This document shows, piece by piece, positions 41,950 to 56,100 of a DNA stretch of 64,000 bases. The translations under genes and the position numbers were made by a program. The stretch is taken from assembly GCA_947044365.1 (NCBI GenBank), contig OX345636.1:56647746-56711745 (forward strand). The letters are read 5' to 3'. Below the pieces are notes generated by a model. That model was not told the DNA's origin. It ran no database searches and saw only the letters and a program-made list of their open reading frames with translations. Numbering within the stretch: position 1 is the first letter of the stretch; each line of letters begins with the position of its first letter. Origin of the DNA: Petrosia ficiformis (lineage: Eukaryota > Porifera > Demospongiae > Haplosclerida > Petrosiidae).

Positions 41950-42302
41950 ATAACTTTCAATCTGTCACCAAAAAAACGCTGCAAAAGTGGTGAGTGTAAT
42001 ATCTCATCTACCATCAACCATGATAATCCATTTCCGAAGGTACGTACATAATTATTCCTATAATTTAACCATAAATGATTCAACTTTGTAAAATTTTCAT
42101 GGAAAGAAAACAAAGGAGTAAAACTCCTATCCACAGTGACGAATCTAACAAATATACATTCAAAATGAACATACAGGGCACACACAAAACTGACTATACG
42201 TTATTTGACATGTTAGTTCATATAGGCTCTGCTCTTGGAGGAGGACATTGTATTGCTTATGTTATGGTAAACAGCCACTGGTTTGAAATGAATGACAAAC
42301 AG
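41950..42302 (+). pseudogene. USP (ubiquitin-specific protease) C-terminal fragment
   Basis: The first exon (to 42039) gives CHQKNAAKVVSVISHLPSTM then IIHFRR, matching the USP zinc-knuckle-to-fingers stretch C..C...A.K...I..LP..L.IHLKRF. The second (from about 42098) gives YTLFDMLVHIGSALGGGHCI then AYVMVNSHWFEMNDKQ, the USP His box: VH.G...GGHY.AYV....W...ND. The catalytic His is at 42245-42247; the usual next Tyr is Cys here. No Cys box and no final strand (AYxLFY) are visible within a few kb, and the region downstream is repeats, so this is either a fragment or a gene whose other exons I missed. I favour a decayed fragment. Confidence 0.6.
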
Positions 42303-42324
42303 GTATATAAATATATAAATTAAA

Positions 42325-42905
42325 TACCACTTCCACATAACTATTATGTTGAAGTGGTATTTAATTTTATTTCCAAAGCAAGGCACCATCCCAATCGTGT
42401 TCCTGTGCTTTTTTCGGTTTTGATATATAGCCCTATATATTCTTTCAATTTAAAAATGTTTATTATTATGGGCCGTAGGGCCATTTCTATGATTGCTTTC
42501 CCACGGGTTCGAACTATATAATTATAATTATTATATAATTATAATTATAATTATTATATTTGTGTCCACTTGCGCGAGTATGCGTTGTATACGTAGTTGC
42601 GTCATTCCCGGGGGCTCGGTCAATTAATGGGTGTGGCGCGTAAAAGAACGCGCGCTCGAGCTCTACACGAGTCTACAGACCAGCAGAAAGAAAGCTGCCT
42701 GTAGCTAAGTAGCTTACGTAGAAACTGGAACTAGTAGCTAGCCATTCTGCCTGAAATATATTCCTAAAGTTCTACAAGGTCCTTTGAAAGGTCAGGAGAG
42801 TAGATAATCAAAATAATAACTATAATAAGCTGATGTGTTTTAGGCATGATAATTCAGCCATGGTTACTGAATGCTGGACACCACAAAGCAGTCATAGGGA
42901 TACTT
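42325..42905. repeat. Foldback arm plus R1 repeat, copy 2
   Basis: ATACCACTTCCACATAAC faces GTTGAAGTGGTAT at 42326-42361. This is followed by AAAGCAAGGCACCATCCCAA and TGTTCCTGTGC (also at 225-260 and, reversed, near 56690), and then by the R1 family to about 42905. No gene. Confidence 0.7.
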
Positions 42906-44148
42906 TTGTCTTCACTTAAATTTGTAAAGCAATCATAGGGATGTTTTTTTTCTCTGTATACACTTGTTTATAATTACAATTATAGCGTATACTGCTGTCA
43001 ACAGTGATTGTACTGTGTTGATGCTTTGATAATTAAGAGAATTGTAGACTAGCTATCAATCTATCTATATACAACTTACATGAGATATTTACATAATTAT
43101 TAAAATGACCACATTAAGTTTAGTCACCGGATGATAAACTGGTCACATTATTACTACAACTCAAAAAAAATCTATTCAAAATGCTTTGTACTTTTAAAAT
43201 TAACCTTTTTTTCCCTTGAATTGATTGGGTTAAAGAAGGCCCAACCTTTGAACTAACTAGAAACACATTCATTGATGCACTTCCTTGATTATCAAATTTC
43301 CAAACATAATGTACTAAATACCAACTAAATTATCACTGAAATTGGTTCTGGGCTACTGGCCTTTGCAATTCCCTATAATCAATTGTAGACGGTGTTCTGA
43401 CCCTCCATTTCAACTGTCCTGGAGTTCCAACCTTTGGATGCATCTAGAATTGCTAATTACTATATTATTATCCACACAAACAAAATTATAAATTAAATTA
43501 TTAAAAAAACAATAATTACATTAATATATTTCTTCAGATTCTTTTTGTTAAAATATAAGGAGTTAGTTCATTTACCTGTAAAAAAAAAGATAGGAAAAGA
43601 AATGTATCACATTATAATATTATGTCTACAGAATTATAATACTAATTCCATTTTATATAATATGACAAGGTTCATAATGGTGATGATCGATATTTATATT
43701 GTATCACATATGCTGTACAATATTGGCTTCTGGGTATATTGATAAACAGTTTAGTATACTTGGTTTCACACAAACAGACAGACAGACAGAACACCAGATT
43801 ACAGTAACCCTCCATTCCACTTGCGTGAGCAAGAGTTAACAAGATATATAATATTTATAAAGAGGAAAGATTATCACTATGATTACTTTGTTGCATCAGT
43901 AATAAGTCCACCATTGCTGAACCAAAGACGTTTCTCATGTTATAAACCCAATATAATCCATACTAACAATAGTTAATAGTTATCTGTCTCCCATTCTTTA
44001 TAGATAATGTATGTCAGCTATTAGTTTCTACAAGCTACTGTTTATTGTACTAGCTCAAATTTGTGTTGTCTCATGATATGTCCCACCCATAAATTAATGA
44101 TTTCAACCATTGCTTGGCCTAGCTTTGTGCCATACTTACTCCATATTG
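42906..44148. other. Intergenic stretch, nothing recognised
   Basis: AT-rich sequence between the USP fragment (+) and the end of the HPS6-like gene (-). It has a short CAGA run near 43780. Open frames here (43545-43742) are short and low in complexity. Confidence 0.6.
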
Positions 44149-47100
44149 TCACTTTATAAGTATATAAAATTTATACAAAATGATAACACTCACTGATAAT
44201 CTTCTTTCTGGTACATATACATCATCTACTGTGAGAGGAAGAAATTATAATAGATGTTCATAATGTAACATGATGTATATACCTTCTTGAGTCTTCATAG
44301 TTTTCAACACACTAACAAAATCCAATACACTATAATATAAAAGACATTCTTTAAAGCAGTACATTATGATAATTATTATGAACAAAATAATTATGTGATA
44401 ATTACAGGTACATACACATTGTGTTTCTTCATGTTCAAATGAAGACAATAAGTGAGTTACAAGTAATAGTTATAACATACCTCCAAGTGCCACATGGAAT
44501 ATATTGTCACTGTGATGACATCAGGCCTGAGGGTGTGGTGTCATTGCAGAGACAATATATTCCATGTGTGCATGAGGAGGTATGTTATAACTGTTTCATA
44601 GCATGGAAATGAAGCATTGAAGTATCCTTGTTGTGTGGAATATTCCTTTCCAGTACTTTTGCCATTGTAATAACATTGGTAGACCAAAATCATGTGATAT
44701 GATTATTACAATGTGTGTGATATATTAAAACTACTACCCAACCCTACATGTAGCTGACAATTGTAGAATGCTATCTTGATGCAGTCAGTGCCAACATTTC
44801 TCATAATGGCACTGCAGTCATGCAATGGCAAAATGTGAGATGAGGCACTGTGGTTATACCACATGCTATATGTTAGCATTGCTGGCCTTTTGATATTCAG
44901 CACTACATGCTACATATCAAGTATTTGGAATGAATGAATAGTCATTAAGTTCCTTAAACAAATTATTTATGCAATTAAATTCATACTTGAAGGTATCTGG
45001 TAATAGTTCCCAAATTTGATGAGTTTGAAGAACATCTCCTTTTGAAAAATGAATCAGAGCTCGATGGAATAAAGCACATTGAAGAGGAGATATCTGATAA
45101 AGATAAGAATATTAATCAAACATGTACATGTACATGAGAGCTTGTGGATGAGATCAAATAATTATATTCACCCTCACATAAAGCAATGTTGGGTGGCTGT
45201 TTTGAGCCATACATTTAACAAGATATAATATTATGGATAAAAAAGTATCACAATCATTGCTTTGTGTTGTCGAACATTCAGTAATCATGAGTGATTTTTT
45301 CATACCCGAAGTACAACAGCCTATTATTTTGATTATCTACTCTTCTTACTTTTTAGATGTTCTTGTAGAACTTTAGGAATATATTGGATCTAGAACAACT
45401 ATTAGTTCCAGTTTCTATGTAAAGCTACAAGCAGCTTTCTTTCTGAAGGTCTGTAGAGCTCAAGTGCGCATGCCATATTATGCACCTCGCAACTTCCAAT
45501 GCATAGTCACGTATGTGTCACACACATAAATATTCATTAAACCTCATGGAAAGCAATTATAAGGATGGCCCTGTAGTCCATAAAAACAAATTAGGAATAC
45601 CTGAGAGAAGACTTGTTTCATCACATGAATAGCGTCAACCCACAACTCATTATCCAATAGGATAGTCAATGCTTGTAGTTGAACATTAGGATAATCACTG
45701 TGTGTATGGAATATAATTATAATGTATAATATACATGAATGTACATGTACATTCAACATTAGGATAATCACTATGTGTATGGAATATAATTATAAATGTA
45801 TAATATACATGAATGTACATGTACATTCAACATTAGGATAATCACTGTGTGTATGGAATATAATTATAAATGTATAATATACATGAATGTACATGTACAT
45901 TCAACATTAGGATAATCACTATGTGTATGGAATATAATTATAAATGTATAATATACATGAATGTACATGTACATTCAACATTAGGATAATCACTGTGTGT
46001 ATGGAATATAATTATAAATGTATAATATACATGAATGTACATGTTTTAGCCAATGAGAGTATGCACATACATGTACATGTAGATATATGTACATGTACAT
46101 GTGAATTTCAACAATAGCTTCTGATGCCAACTAATGATAATTATTATTTCAAATGAAAAGAGGCTATACTTCAGTCTAATTCAACATTTTCATGGTGGTG
46201 GTGGTAGATACATTTTTGAGAGTTAAAACCCAATATGGCAACAGTTACTACTGTAAAGTACTGTTACTGTTATAATAGTACCACTAATACAGTGAATTCA
46301 TAAAAATGTATAGTACATGTATAGTACATGCACAATGTACATGTACATATACATGTAGTGTAATACCGTATACATGTACGTGGAAATATTAACAGTAGTA
46401 GTAAGTTTGCTGTTCCCAGAGTATTAAAGTTTGACAATTAACTAACCCTGTTGATACCTATACACGTCAAGATCAATTAACGTGTAACTCCTACAGAAGA
46501 CGTCATGTATATCAACAGTTAAATTTTTGAAGTCCTTTGATATATTTTTCAATTATACAGGAGAGTACATGTATTTAAATTTACTTTAAGCTATTCCAAA
46601 AATTGAAGCTATATGAGTAACCAATCCAAATTGTAAGAGATCGAATTGACAAAGATGCTAAGTGTGGGTGCTGGTACTGACCACGGCACTTTCAAACACT
46701 TGGCTTGCTTCTTTCCTTTGACTAACAAAGCATAATTTTGGTACCTACATGTACATGTATGACTTTTATAGAAGGTCTTCTGTCTAAGCAAGTCTGTGTT
46801 TTGTAACATGTGGAAGTTACGAAGCAAAGTAAAAGTGTGTGCACTGCCCTTTGGACTCATTTAGATCATGTGAACTATTGAATTTGATGGTTTGAATCCA
46901 AAACCGCTGAACTGCCAAATAAAAAACACCATCAATATTTCCATGGTATGTAAATTCAAGCACATTGTGATAATTGTTTTATAGTACAATACTACACACA
47001 ATGTACATGTACATCATGAACCTTGATAACACCAGCTGACAATATGCTTTAATTTGATTGGTTGTTGAAGTGCTTGTAGGTGGTGATATACAGTTTATTG

Positions 47101-50100
47101 CTCGCTGATGGAAGTATCCCTTAAAAAAAAAAAAGAAATAGATCTACATGTACATGTATCATGTGATCAGAGAATAATTGTGTCTACATGTACATGTACA
47201 TGTATCATGTGATCTCCACAACTATTGTTTACAAATGTTTAAGATTGTAATTTTGATCAGATTTTACTCATTATCTGTAGGGCCAAGATCATATGTATTA
47301 GGTTTCTATGTAGTCTTGTCTCCTGACTATAATCAAGGAAGATCACAAATTTCAGTGGCTTCCTGTACACAACAGTCAAATAGTGAGTGCATTACCACAC
47401 GTACATGTACATGTACATGTATTGTGTTTGATAGAAAATTACATCCTCCAAACAGTCGATTTTTATAAATATTGTCAAAAATAATTACATGCACATGTAC
47501 ATACCTTTCTGAGTCTCCTTGTGAAGGTGATATCTACTCCATGTTGTAAATCTCTTACTAGATGTGCATAAGCCACAAAATGCAGTAACTCATTTGGTTC
47601 AGAATCATACAATAGATTACATGTTAACTCAAATACTGGAACTCGAGCTGTCTGAATACTTGGCTATAATTCATGGAAGCGATAACTGAAATTTATTATT
47701 ATTTATATAGATACTTTTTCCATTTCATATACATGCAGTACACATGTACAAGCATTATAATGTGTACTGTACATGTGATAGTCATGCGCATTATACATTA
47801 TATTAACATGTACTGTACATGTCATAGTTACTAGGGCTCAGGATAACACCAGATCAATCATTATCTCTCATCAGTTATCATGAGCACTGCATTACAATAT
47901 ATGAATATATGTATGTGTTGTAATTGGTATACATGTACAGTATAATTATGTCGTCACCATACAGTAACAGTAATTACCTAGTTCTACTGTCAGTAATTCC
48001 TGTCTCACTACTGTGGTGTTGAATACCAATTACTGTGAAAACTACTGTTGAACTATGTAGTGTGGAAATGAAACTACTGAGTAATTACTGTACTGTATGG
48101 TGACTTTTTATTGATATACATGTACATGTATACTGCACATGTACATGTACATCTGCATAGTATATGTGTACATCATTACATGTACATGTATACCAGTGTT
48201 CTGACTGTTCTCCATAGTGGAAAAGGCAAAGGTACATGTAACAATTATTATTGGACCTATTTTATACTGATCGGAGGCATTGTCTCACACAAACTGTTAT
48301 AATCAATTAGATTGGTGATTTGCCAGCCCTATGGAGATCACTGAGTATAGATATACATATACATGTAGGGTTTGTACTGTAAGTGAAAATTAATTTTAAA
48401 GACTGAGACTGAATGTGTGTGTGTACGTGTATACACATCACACTGTGCACTACCATACATTGTAGATGTACACGTACCTTCAGTACATGTATGTACATGT
48501 ATGTATATATACACACACATATACAGTATAAATTATAGATGTACATGTACCTTCAGTGTAGTTTGAGCTACTCTATCGGCTGCTTCAGTAGCTAACAGAT
48601 TTTTCCAGTTTATGTCTGAACAATATTGATTACTCTGCAGAACTGAATATACAGTACATGTAAGTACATGTACACTAATATTATACATGTATGTACATGT
48701 ACTTGTGAGTACATATTATACGTGTATACATGTATGTACATGTACATGTGAGTACATATTATACGTGTATACATGTGTGTACATGTACATGTAAGTACAT
48801 AAACACTATTATACATGTATATGTATAATCATGTACATGTACAGTGTAAGTACATTTAACTTGTACATACATGTATGTATGTACATGCACAACTAACTAT
48901 GTCATGTATATACTGCATGTAAATGTGCAACCCTTTCCCAACCAGAAATGTACATGTATGTACATGTATGTATGTACATGCACAACTAACTATGTCATGT
49001 ATATACTGCATGTAAATGTGCAACCCTTTCCCAACCAGAAATGTACATGTATGTACATGTATGTATGTACATGCACAACTAACTATGTCATGTATATACT
49101 GCATGCAAATGTGCAACCCATTCCCAACCAGAAATGTACATGTATATGCAACTTACTTTATACAGTGTACATACATGTACATACATGTACATGTATGTAC
49201 ATGTACAACTAACTATGGCATGTATATACTGCATGCAAATGTGCAACCCTTTCCCAACCAGAAATGTACATGTATATGCAACTTTTGTCAGCTATGTACG
49301 TAAGCTTTTCAAGTTCTAGTTGGTCCAAGAGTTCCACAACTAAAAGAATGAAGCTTCATTACTGTCAGGAAAGCAGCAAGATGAGTGTTTGAAAATCAGT
49401 TTGGTAATACATGTAGCAATGTTCAGTAGCATTAATGTTTTTAGTGACCTTTGAATTTACAATTTTGGTATGATTATGTGTACTTCAATAGATAAATGAG
49501 GCTCATGTTAATGTCACTTTAATAATGTGTCTACATTTTCCAGGATCTGGAATAGCAGATTTGAATGTATTATCAATTATTATCATTCCTACCTTCTGAG
49601 AAAGAGTCCTCAATTCTCATAAAATCTTTGATACCTTGTAAAGTCTCAGTAGGATTAGAGATACTTAAGGAATGTAGTTCCGCTCTAACAGATGCTAAAA
49701 GTAGATCACATGTATGTCACATGACATAAAACACAAATGCAATACATACTTGTAGGATCTGTTGAAAGTGTAGATTGCTGTGATGATTCAAGAATCTCTT
49801 TTACTCTTTTCTCACTGAAGGGGTGTGGTCAATCTATGGGATATACATTACACAGACACTAGTCACATGTTCATTTGTAATAATCATGTGACCTACTGGT
49901 ATAATAGGTGTGGTCAGTAAAGATTCATATTCTTGTGAAAGTTCCAAATAATGCTCCAAGAGAGGTACTATACGTATCAATAAGAAAGTAAAGTGAATAA
50001 TAATTATACACTATACAAACTAACTAGTACTATTGGTAGTACTAGTGGTAGTACTATTGGTAGTACTAGTGGTAGTACTAGTGGTAGTACTATTGGTAGT

Positions 50101-53100
50101 ATTAGTGGTAGTACTATTGGTAGTACTAGTGGTAGTACTAGTGGGAGTACTATTGGTAGTACTATTGGTAGTACTAGTGGTAGTACTATTGGTAGTACTA
50201 TTGGTAGTACTATTGGGAGTACTATTGGTAGTACTATTGGTAGTACTAGTGGTAGTACTATTGGGAGTACTATTGGTAGTACTATTGGTAGTACTAGTGG
50301 TAGTACTAGTGGTAGTACTATTGGGAGTACTATTGGTAGTACTATTGGGAGTACTATTGGTAGTACTATTGGTAGTACTAGTGGTAGTACTATTGGGAGT
50401 ACTATTGGTAGTACTATTGGGAGTATTATTGGTAGTACTATTGGTAGTACTAGTGGTAGTACTATTGGGAGTACTATTGGTAGTACTATTGGGAGTATTA
50501 TTGGTAGTACTATTGGTAGTACTAGTGGTAGTACTATTGGGAGTACTATTGGTAGTATTAGTGGTAGTACTAAAATTACCATCAGTACGATATGCATTAC
50601 TAATGATAATACTAATGATAATACTAATGATAATACTAATGATAATACTAATGATAATACTAATGGTAATACTAATGATAGTACTAATGATAATACTAAT
50701 GATAATACTAATGATAATACTAACGGTAATACTAATGATAATACTAATGATAATACTAATGGTAATACTAATGATAATACTAATGATAATACTAATGATA
50801 ATACTAATGATAATACTAATAATAATACTAATGATAATACTAATGGTAATACTAATGATAATACTACTAATGACAATACTAATGATAATACTAATGGTAG
50901 TACTAATGGTAATACAAATTTAGTTAGTTTCTCTCACAAAATGGCTGAATATCAAGTTTAAAGGTACATGTAAGCAATTGATCAAATGTATTTTCCTTAA
51001 GACCTGTCATACATGTATATACAGTTACATATTAATTGTACCAGTTTGTGCATTAAGAGGAGTTTGTAGGATTACTTCATTGTCATGGTAACAATGAAGA
51101 AACTCAGTTAGCTGGTCTACAAAGTACTTGTGACAAACAGGATACTGTAAAAAATAATAAATATACAGTTAATAACAGTACATGTATTCAGGTACATGTA
51201 ATATACATGTACATGTGTATCTGGATGTGATAGTGAATTCAACAATTAGGTATGTTTGTATGTGTACAACAAGTACATGTACATGTACATCTAGTTGTAT
51301 ACATGTCTGTATGGGTAGTGACTGGGTACATGGTTATATACAGCCTGTACTAACAATATTTCACATGTACATGTACATGTGTTGTATGTACATGTACATG
51401 TATACATGTCTGTATGGGTAGTGACTGGGTACATGGTTATATACTACCAATATTTCACATGTACATGGATTTCCACACCATGTCATGGATTAGTTTTAGA
51501 CTCTTGTTTGCATTACTCAGGTCCTCTATGTATTCATGGCACTTCATCTAATCTCCATCATCCTTTATAATGTAGTGATCTCTCTATCAAGTTAGCTCAA
51601 TGTGATAGTCACATACCTTAAATTTCTTAGTTTAATATTAGCTTTATTCTTTATTAACTGGTACTAACAGTTAATATATTGTATTATATTATAATAATTA
51701 TATATGATTCATATTAATAAAATGTATATGTATGTACTTGTATACACTACCAATATTACATATGTATATACATGTACATGTACATGTTTAGAAATGTCCA
51801 AATACCTGACTCATTAAAGCTACACATAACACTGGATTCTGAACTGAAAGCTCACTCAATTGTGATAATAACTAGTAAATGAATGATAAATAGTACATAA
51901 ACAAGTAAATAATGTATAATGTATACAATACATACCTCAGAGCTAAGTGGAAGTGTAGCTGGTTTACCAGTATCATCCTGAATGTATAAAGTTTATGATA
52001 CAATTATATAAATATTAATAATAGATATGATGGACAATAGAATACATTACATCATCATACTGAAATAAAAACTATTAAGATATCATTTGTGATATCATCA
52101 TTAATCATTGCTGATTTGCTCTTCTCAATCTAGTAATCATGTACATGTACATGTACACTGTACATGTACACATAGTGTACACTATACCTGGTACGCTATA
52201 CTGAGAGTATAATCATATACATGTACAGATGTACATGTACATGTTCATGTACATGTACATGTACATGTAGTGTACACCATACCTTTAGTAGCTGGTACGC
52301 TATACTGAGAGTATAATGAGTGGATAATAAAGGAAATCCCCACAAATGACAAAGACAAGATGCTAAGAGTTTTCCATTATCAAGATAATCACCAGGTGTA
52401 GTCTAACATAGACCAAGAAAATACATTACATATTCAATAATTATTATACACTTTACATATACATGTACATGTACATGTACATATATAATTTAGTGATTTA
52501 ACATATACACATGTAAACCATGTACAGTGTATGTAATGCATAATTATTTTACTGTACATGTATAATGTGTACATACCTCATCAGCATTGGTTGTTATTGG
52601 AAACAGACTATCAACAAACATCTGAGCATGATCAGTGATACGCTTGCACTATATAAAGAATATTAATCACATCATTATTTACTAGTAATACAACACACAT
52701 GCATATAAAAATTAGTGTTGCACCTATACAGCAATTTGCCTACATGTATATGCCTATATGCCTATATTTCATAATCCATATTCATGATGACCTTAAAATT
52801 ATGATGTACATGTATATGTACATGCATATAATATAGTGTATAGTTTAATGTCATAAGGTTAATGATTATACTGTAACTCAATAATGAAGCAATGGATTGA
52901 AATTTGACACACACAAAAAAGATAATGTATTCATTATATGTACCTGTAATACATATATACCACTTTGATTCCAAAGAGTCACTGGTAGAGGAACAGGTGA
53001 CGATACCATACTGGGTGTGGTTAATAATTGAGTGGATGTATCGTCTAAATCATCACATTCCCATACAAATTCACCAGACATACTATCATACAGTCTATGA

Positions 53101-56100
53101 ATAATTAATTATTAACTAAATGGGGATTCCCCTAATCATACTGTAAACACACCTTAGTTCACCATGGAGACATAATCCGTATGACAAACAAATAATTGTA
53201 ATGGAGTTGAAGAGGAGGAGTACCATGACTTAGGAGATGGGTATCGTGTAGTGAAATCTTTGAGATGAACAACAAGATGATTAATACAACTTCCTATATA
53301 AAGAAAGGTACATGTAGGTAGATACTGACTAGATTCACTAGAGTATAAGGGTTTCGTATAGAAGGGAGGAGGGAGAGGAGATACAAGAGATACAAGAGAT
53401 ACAATATAATTATGTACATGTATGTGTTTAATGACTAACCATCTCTCCATATTAATTGATAAATGGTACCATCATTTAGTAAAATCAAGAAGTGTTTTGA
53501 AATAGGATGAACACAAAGAGATACTATATATCTGGAGTCACATTGCTGGAAGAAAAGATGAATAGATAGAAGAGATGAAGAAGAGAACAGAATATTTAAT
53601 ATTAAAATGAATATCCCACATATACTGGATGTAGTGCTGGGATAATAATACAAACACTATTACTAGTCTATTATACGTGTACATGTACATGTACATGTAC
53701 GTAAACTACGTATACAGTACAGTTTTTGTTGAGGCCTGCATGTTTACTATGGCACTGCATAACTGCATAACCATAATAATTATGCTTCTTATCAAATTAA
53801 TACAATTACATGTACATTTCTGAAGTGGTAATGTACCAATAATTGGTTATTGTTGGCTATTACTGTACTTTTAGTATCAATATAGGTTATTTCTGAAAGG
53901 TGCAATCGATATTGTAATAAGTGTACTAATAATGCTATTTCTTGTGATTATAGCATCATTAATTGCTTTATGATACTCATAATTATTAATATAATACACA
54001 TTTTCAGTAAGGAATCATAACCCAGAAGGTACATGTAGATATAATACCAGATTACTAGTTTGGAATATTGAATTACTATACTCAAAGGGACCAGTGTTAA
54101 TAATACCAGATTACTAGTTTGGAATATTGGTGCATTACTACTCAAAGAGATCCGTGTTACACAGGCAGGGTAAAGTATTTTGGTGATTTTCAAGTTCTTG
54201 AACATAAATGTACTTAGAACCATTTTACCAATTAAAGCACTTGTGCTTGTGCTTGAGCACATTTTGTAGATGTGCTTGTTAAGCATATTTTAAATCACTA
54301 AGCACTTTTTGGGTAAGTGTTTACAGCAGCTTTTTTGTGTACTAGCAGTTTTGTTGATTTCTTTTCCATTTTAAATATTTTTAGGCCAGATAGATGTAGA
54401 CTAACAGATATTAACTTTCAAAAACCTGTTTTCAGAAGAAGCAACAATAAATTTCAATGAATTCCATGCATTTTGTTTTAAAAAGGGTTGTTATACTTAG
54501 CACGAGTGAAATATTAGAATGCTTGTACAAGTGCTTGAAATTGTGCTTGAAGTGCTTTAAAAGTGCTTTAAAAGATGATTAAGCACTTTTTGTGTAAGTG
54601 CTTGAAAAAGTGCTTAATGCTTAAAGCACTTCAGTCAGTGCTTGCATGTGCTTATGCTTGAAGGACCAACTGAAGTCCTTGACCCCATGCCTGTCAGTGT
54701 ACACCCCACATATCACATTACACCATTTCTAAAGCCAGATTCACACTACATGTATATGTAGGTACATGTATATGACCCCATGTCTGCCAGTGTCACACAT
54801 ATCCCATTACACCATTTTTAAAGCCGGTTTAACACTACATGTACATGTATATGTAGGTGAATTAATGCAATGTAATCAAGTACATGTCCTTATGCAAACT
54901 TGTATTTTTAGGGCCAATAGCAGGTTTAACGTATGTTTATAATACTTCATAGTTCATATTTATATTATATATAATATATATATTATATATATATATATAT
55001 ATATGTATATACATATATATATACATTGTATATATATATATACATGTATAATTTATATACAAATACAATGCTATGACATTTGACCATGCAATTATCAAAC
55101 CTTATTTCGACCTCTGTGTATACATACAAGTCATAATTATATATATGTATACATATATGTTTGTTGGGGTCGTTCAATTAATGAGTGTGTTACATAGAAA
55201 CTGGAACTAATAGCGGTTCTAGGTACAATATATTCCTAAAGTTCTACAAGACTACATGTGTGTATAATAGGATGTTGTGCTTCAGACATGATAAAGTCAC
55301 CCATGATTAATAAATGTTGGACACAACAAACCAATTATAGGGATACTTTTTTCTTAATATATCTTGTTTTTTTTTTTTACATCAAGTTTAATTATTCGTA
55401 TGGATTGCATAAGTAAATATAAATATTTTCTATATATTACATTATGTTAAATATATTGCTCTAGTGTGAATCTGGCTAAATATATGTACATGTATACATG
55501 TAAATACTTACTTTACTCCATTGCCATGCTGTTCTTCTACACAGGACTTTAAAGTTTTTGATACCACACAAATCATTATCACATTGTCTGTCTTGAAAAT
55601 TATAAATGTAACTCTATAGAAATAATTAATATCTAACTAATATAACTAATTATTAACTAATTAATAACTAATTAATAACTAATTAATAACTAATTAATAA
55701 CTAATATAGTGCTGCACAACTCTTATTACCCTCGCCGCGTAGCGTAGGCGGAAGGGTACAGTAATCGTTTTGTCTGTGTGTCTGTGTGTCTGTGTATCTG
55801 TGTGTCTGTGTGTTAGCAATTTTTCTGAAAAAATATAAACATTGACATTTCAAAAGGGGTACTGGTAGACTTCAAATTATACAAGGAAAAAAAATAACGT
55901 AGGAATTCTTCTAAAACCTTTTGGTTCTAAAGTTATGACAATTTTTATAACTCACAGTTGCAGTTTTACGACTTTAAGATGAAACGAGGGCAATAACGAG
56001 AGTAAATATGGACACACAAAATACAAGTGATCCTGTTTCACGGCTGTCGCTAACCAAGAAACACTTCAAACCAAAAACAATCGAGGTAATGGTTGCTACT

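Noticed and set aside
44987..45130. Plus-strand frame LVIVPKFDEFEEHLLLKN..
   Set aside because: It is antisense to HPS6-like exon 24, whose minus-strand frame joins its neighbours in phase and matches HPS6.
49993..50961. About 300-codon frames on both strands
   Set aside because: Translations of two 12-bp minisatellites in an intron of the HPS6-like gene.
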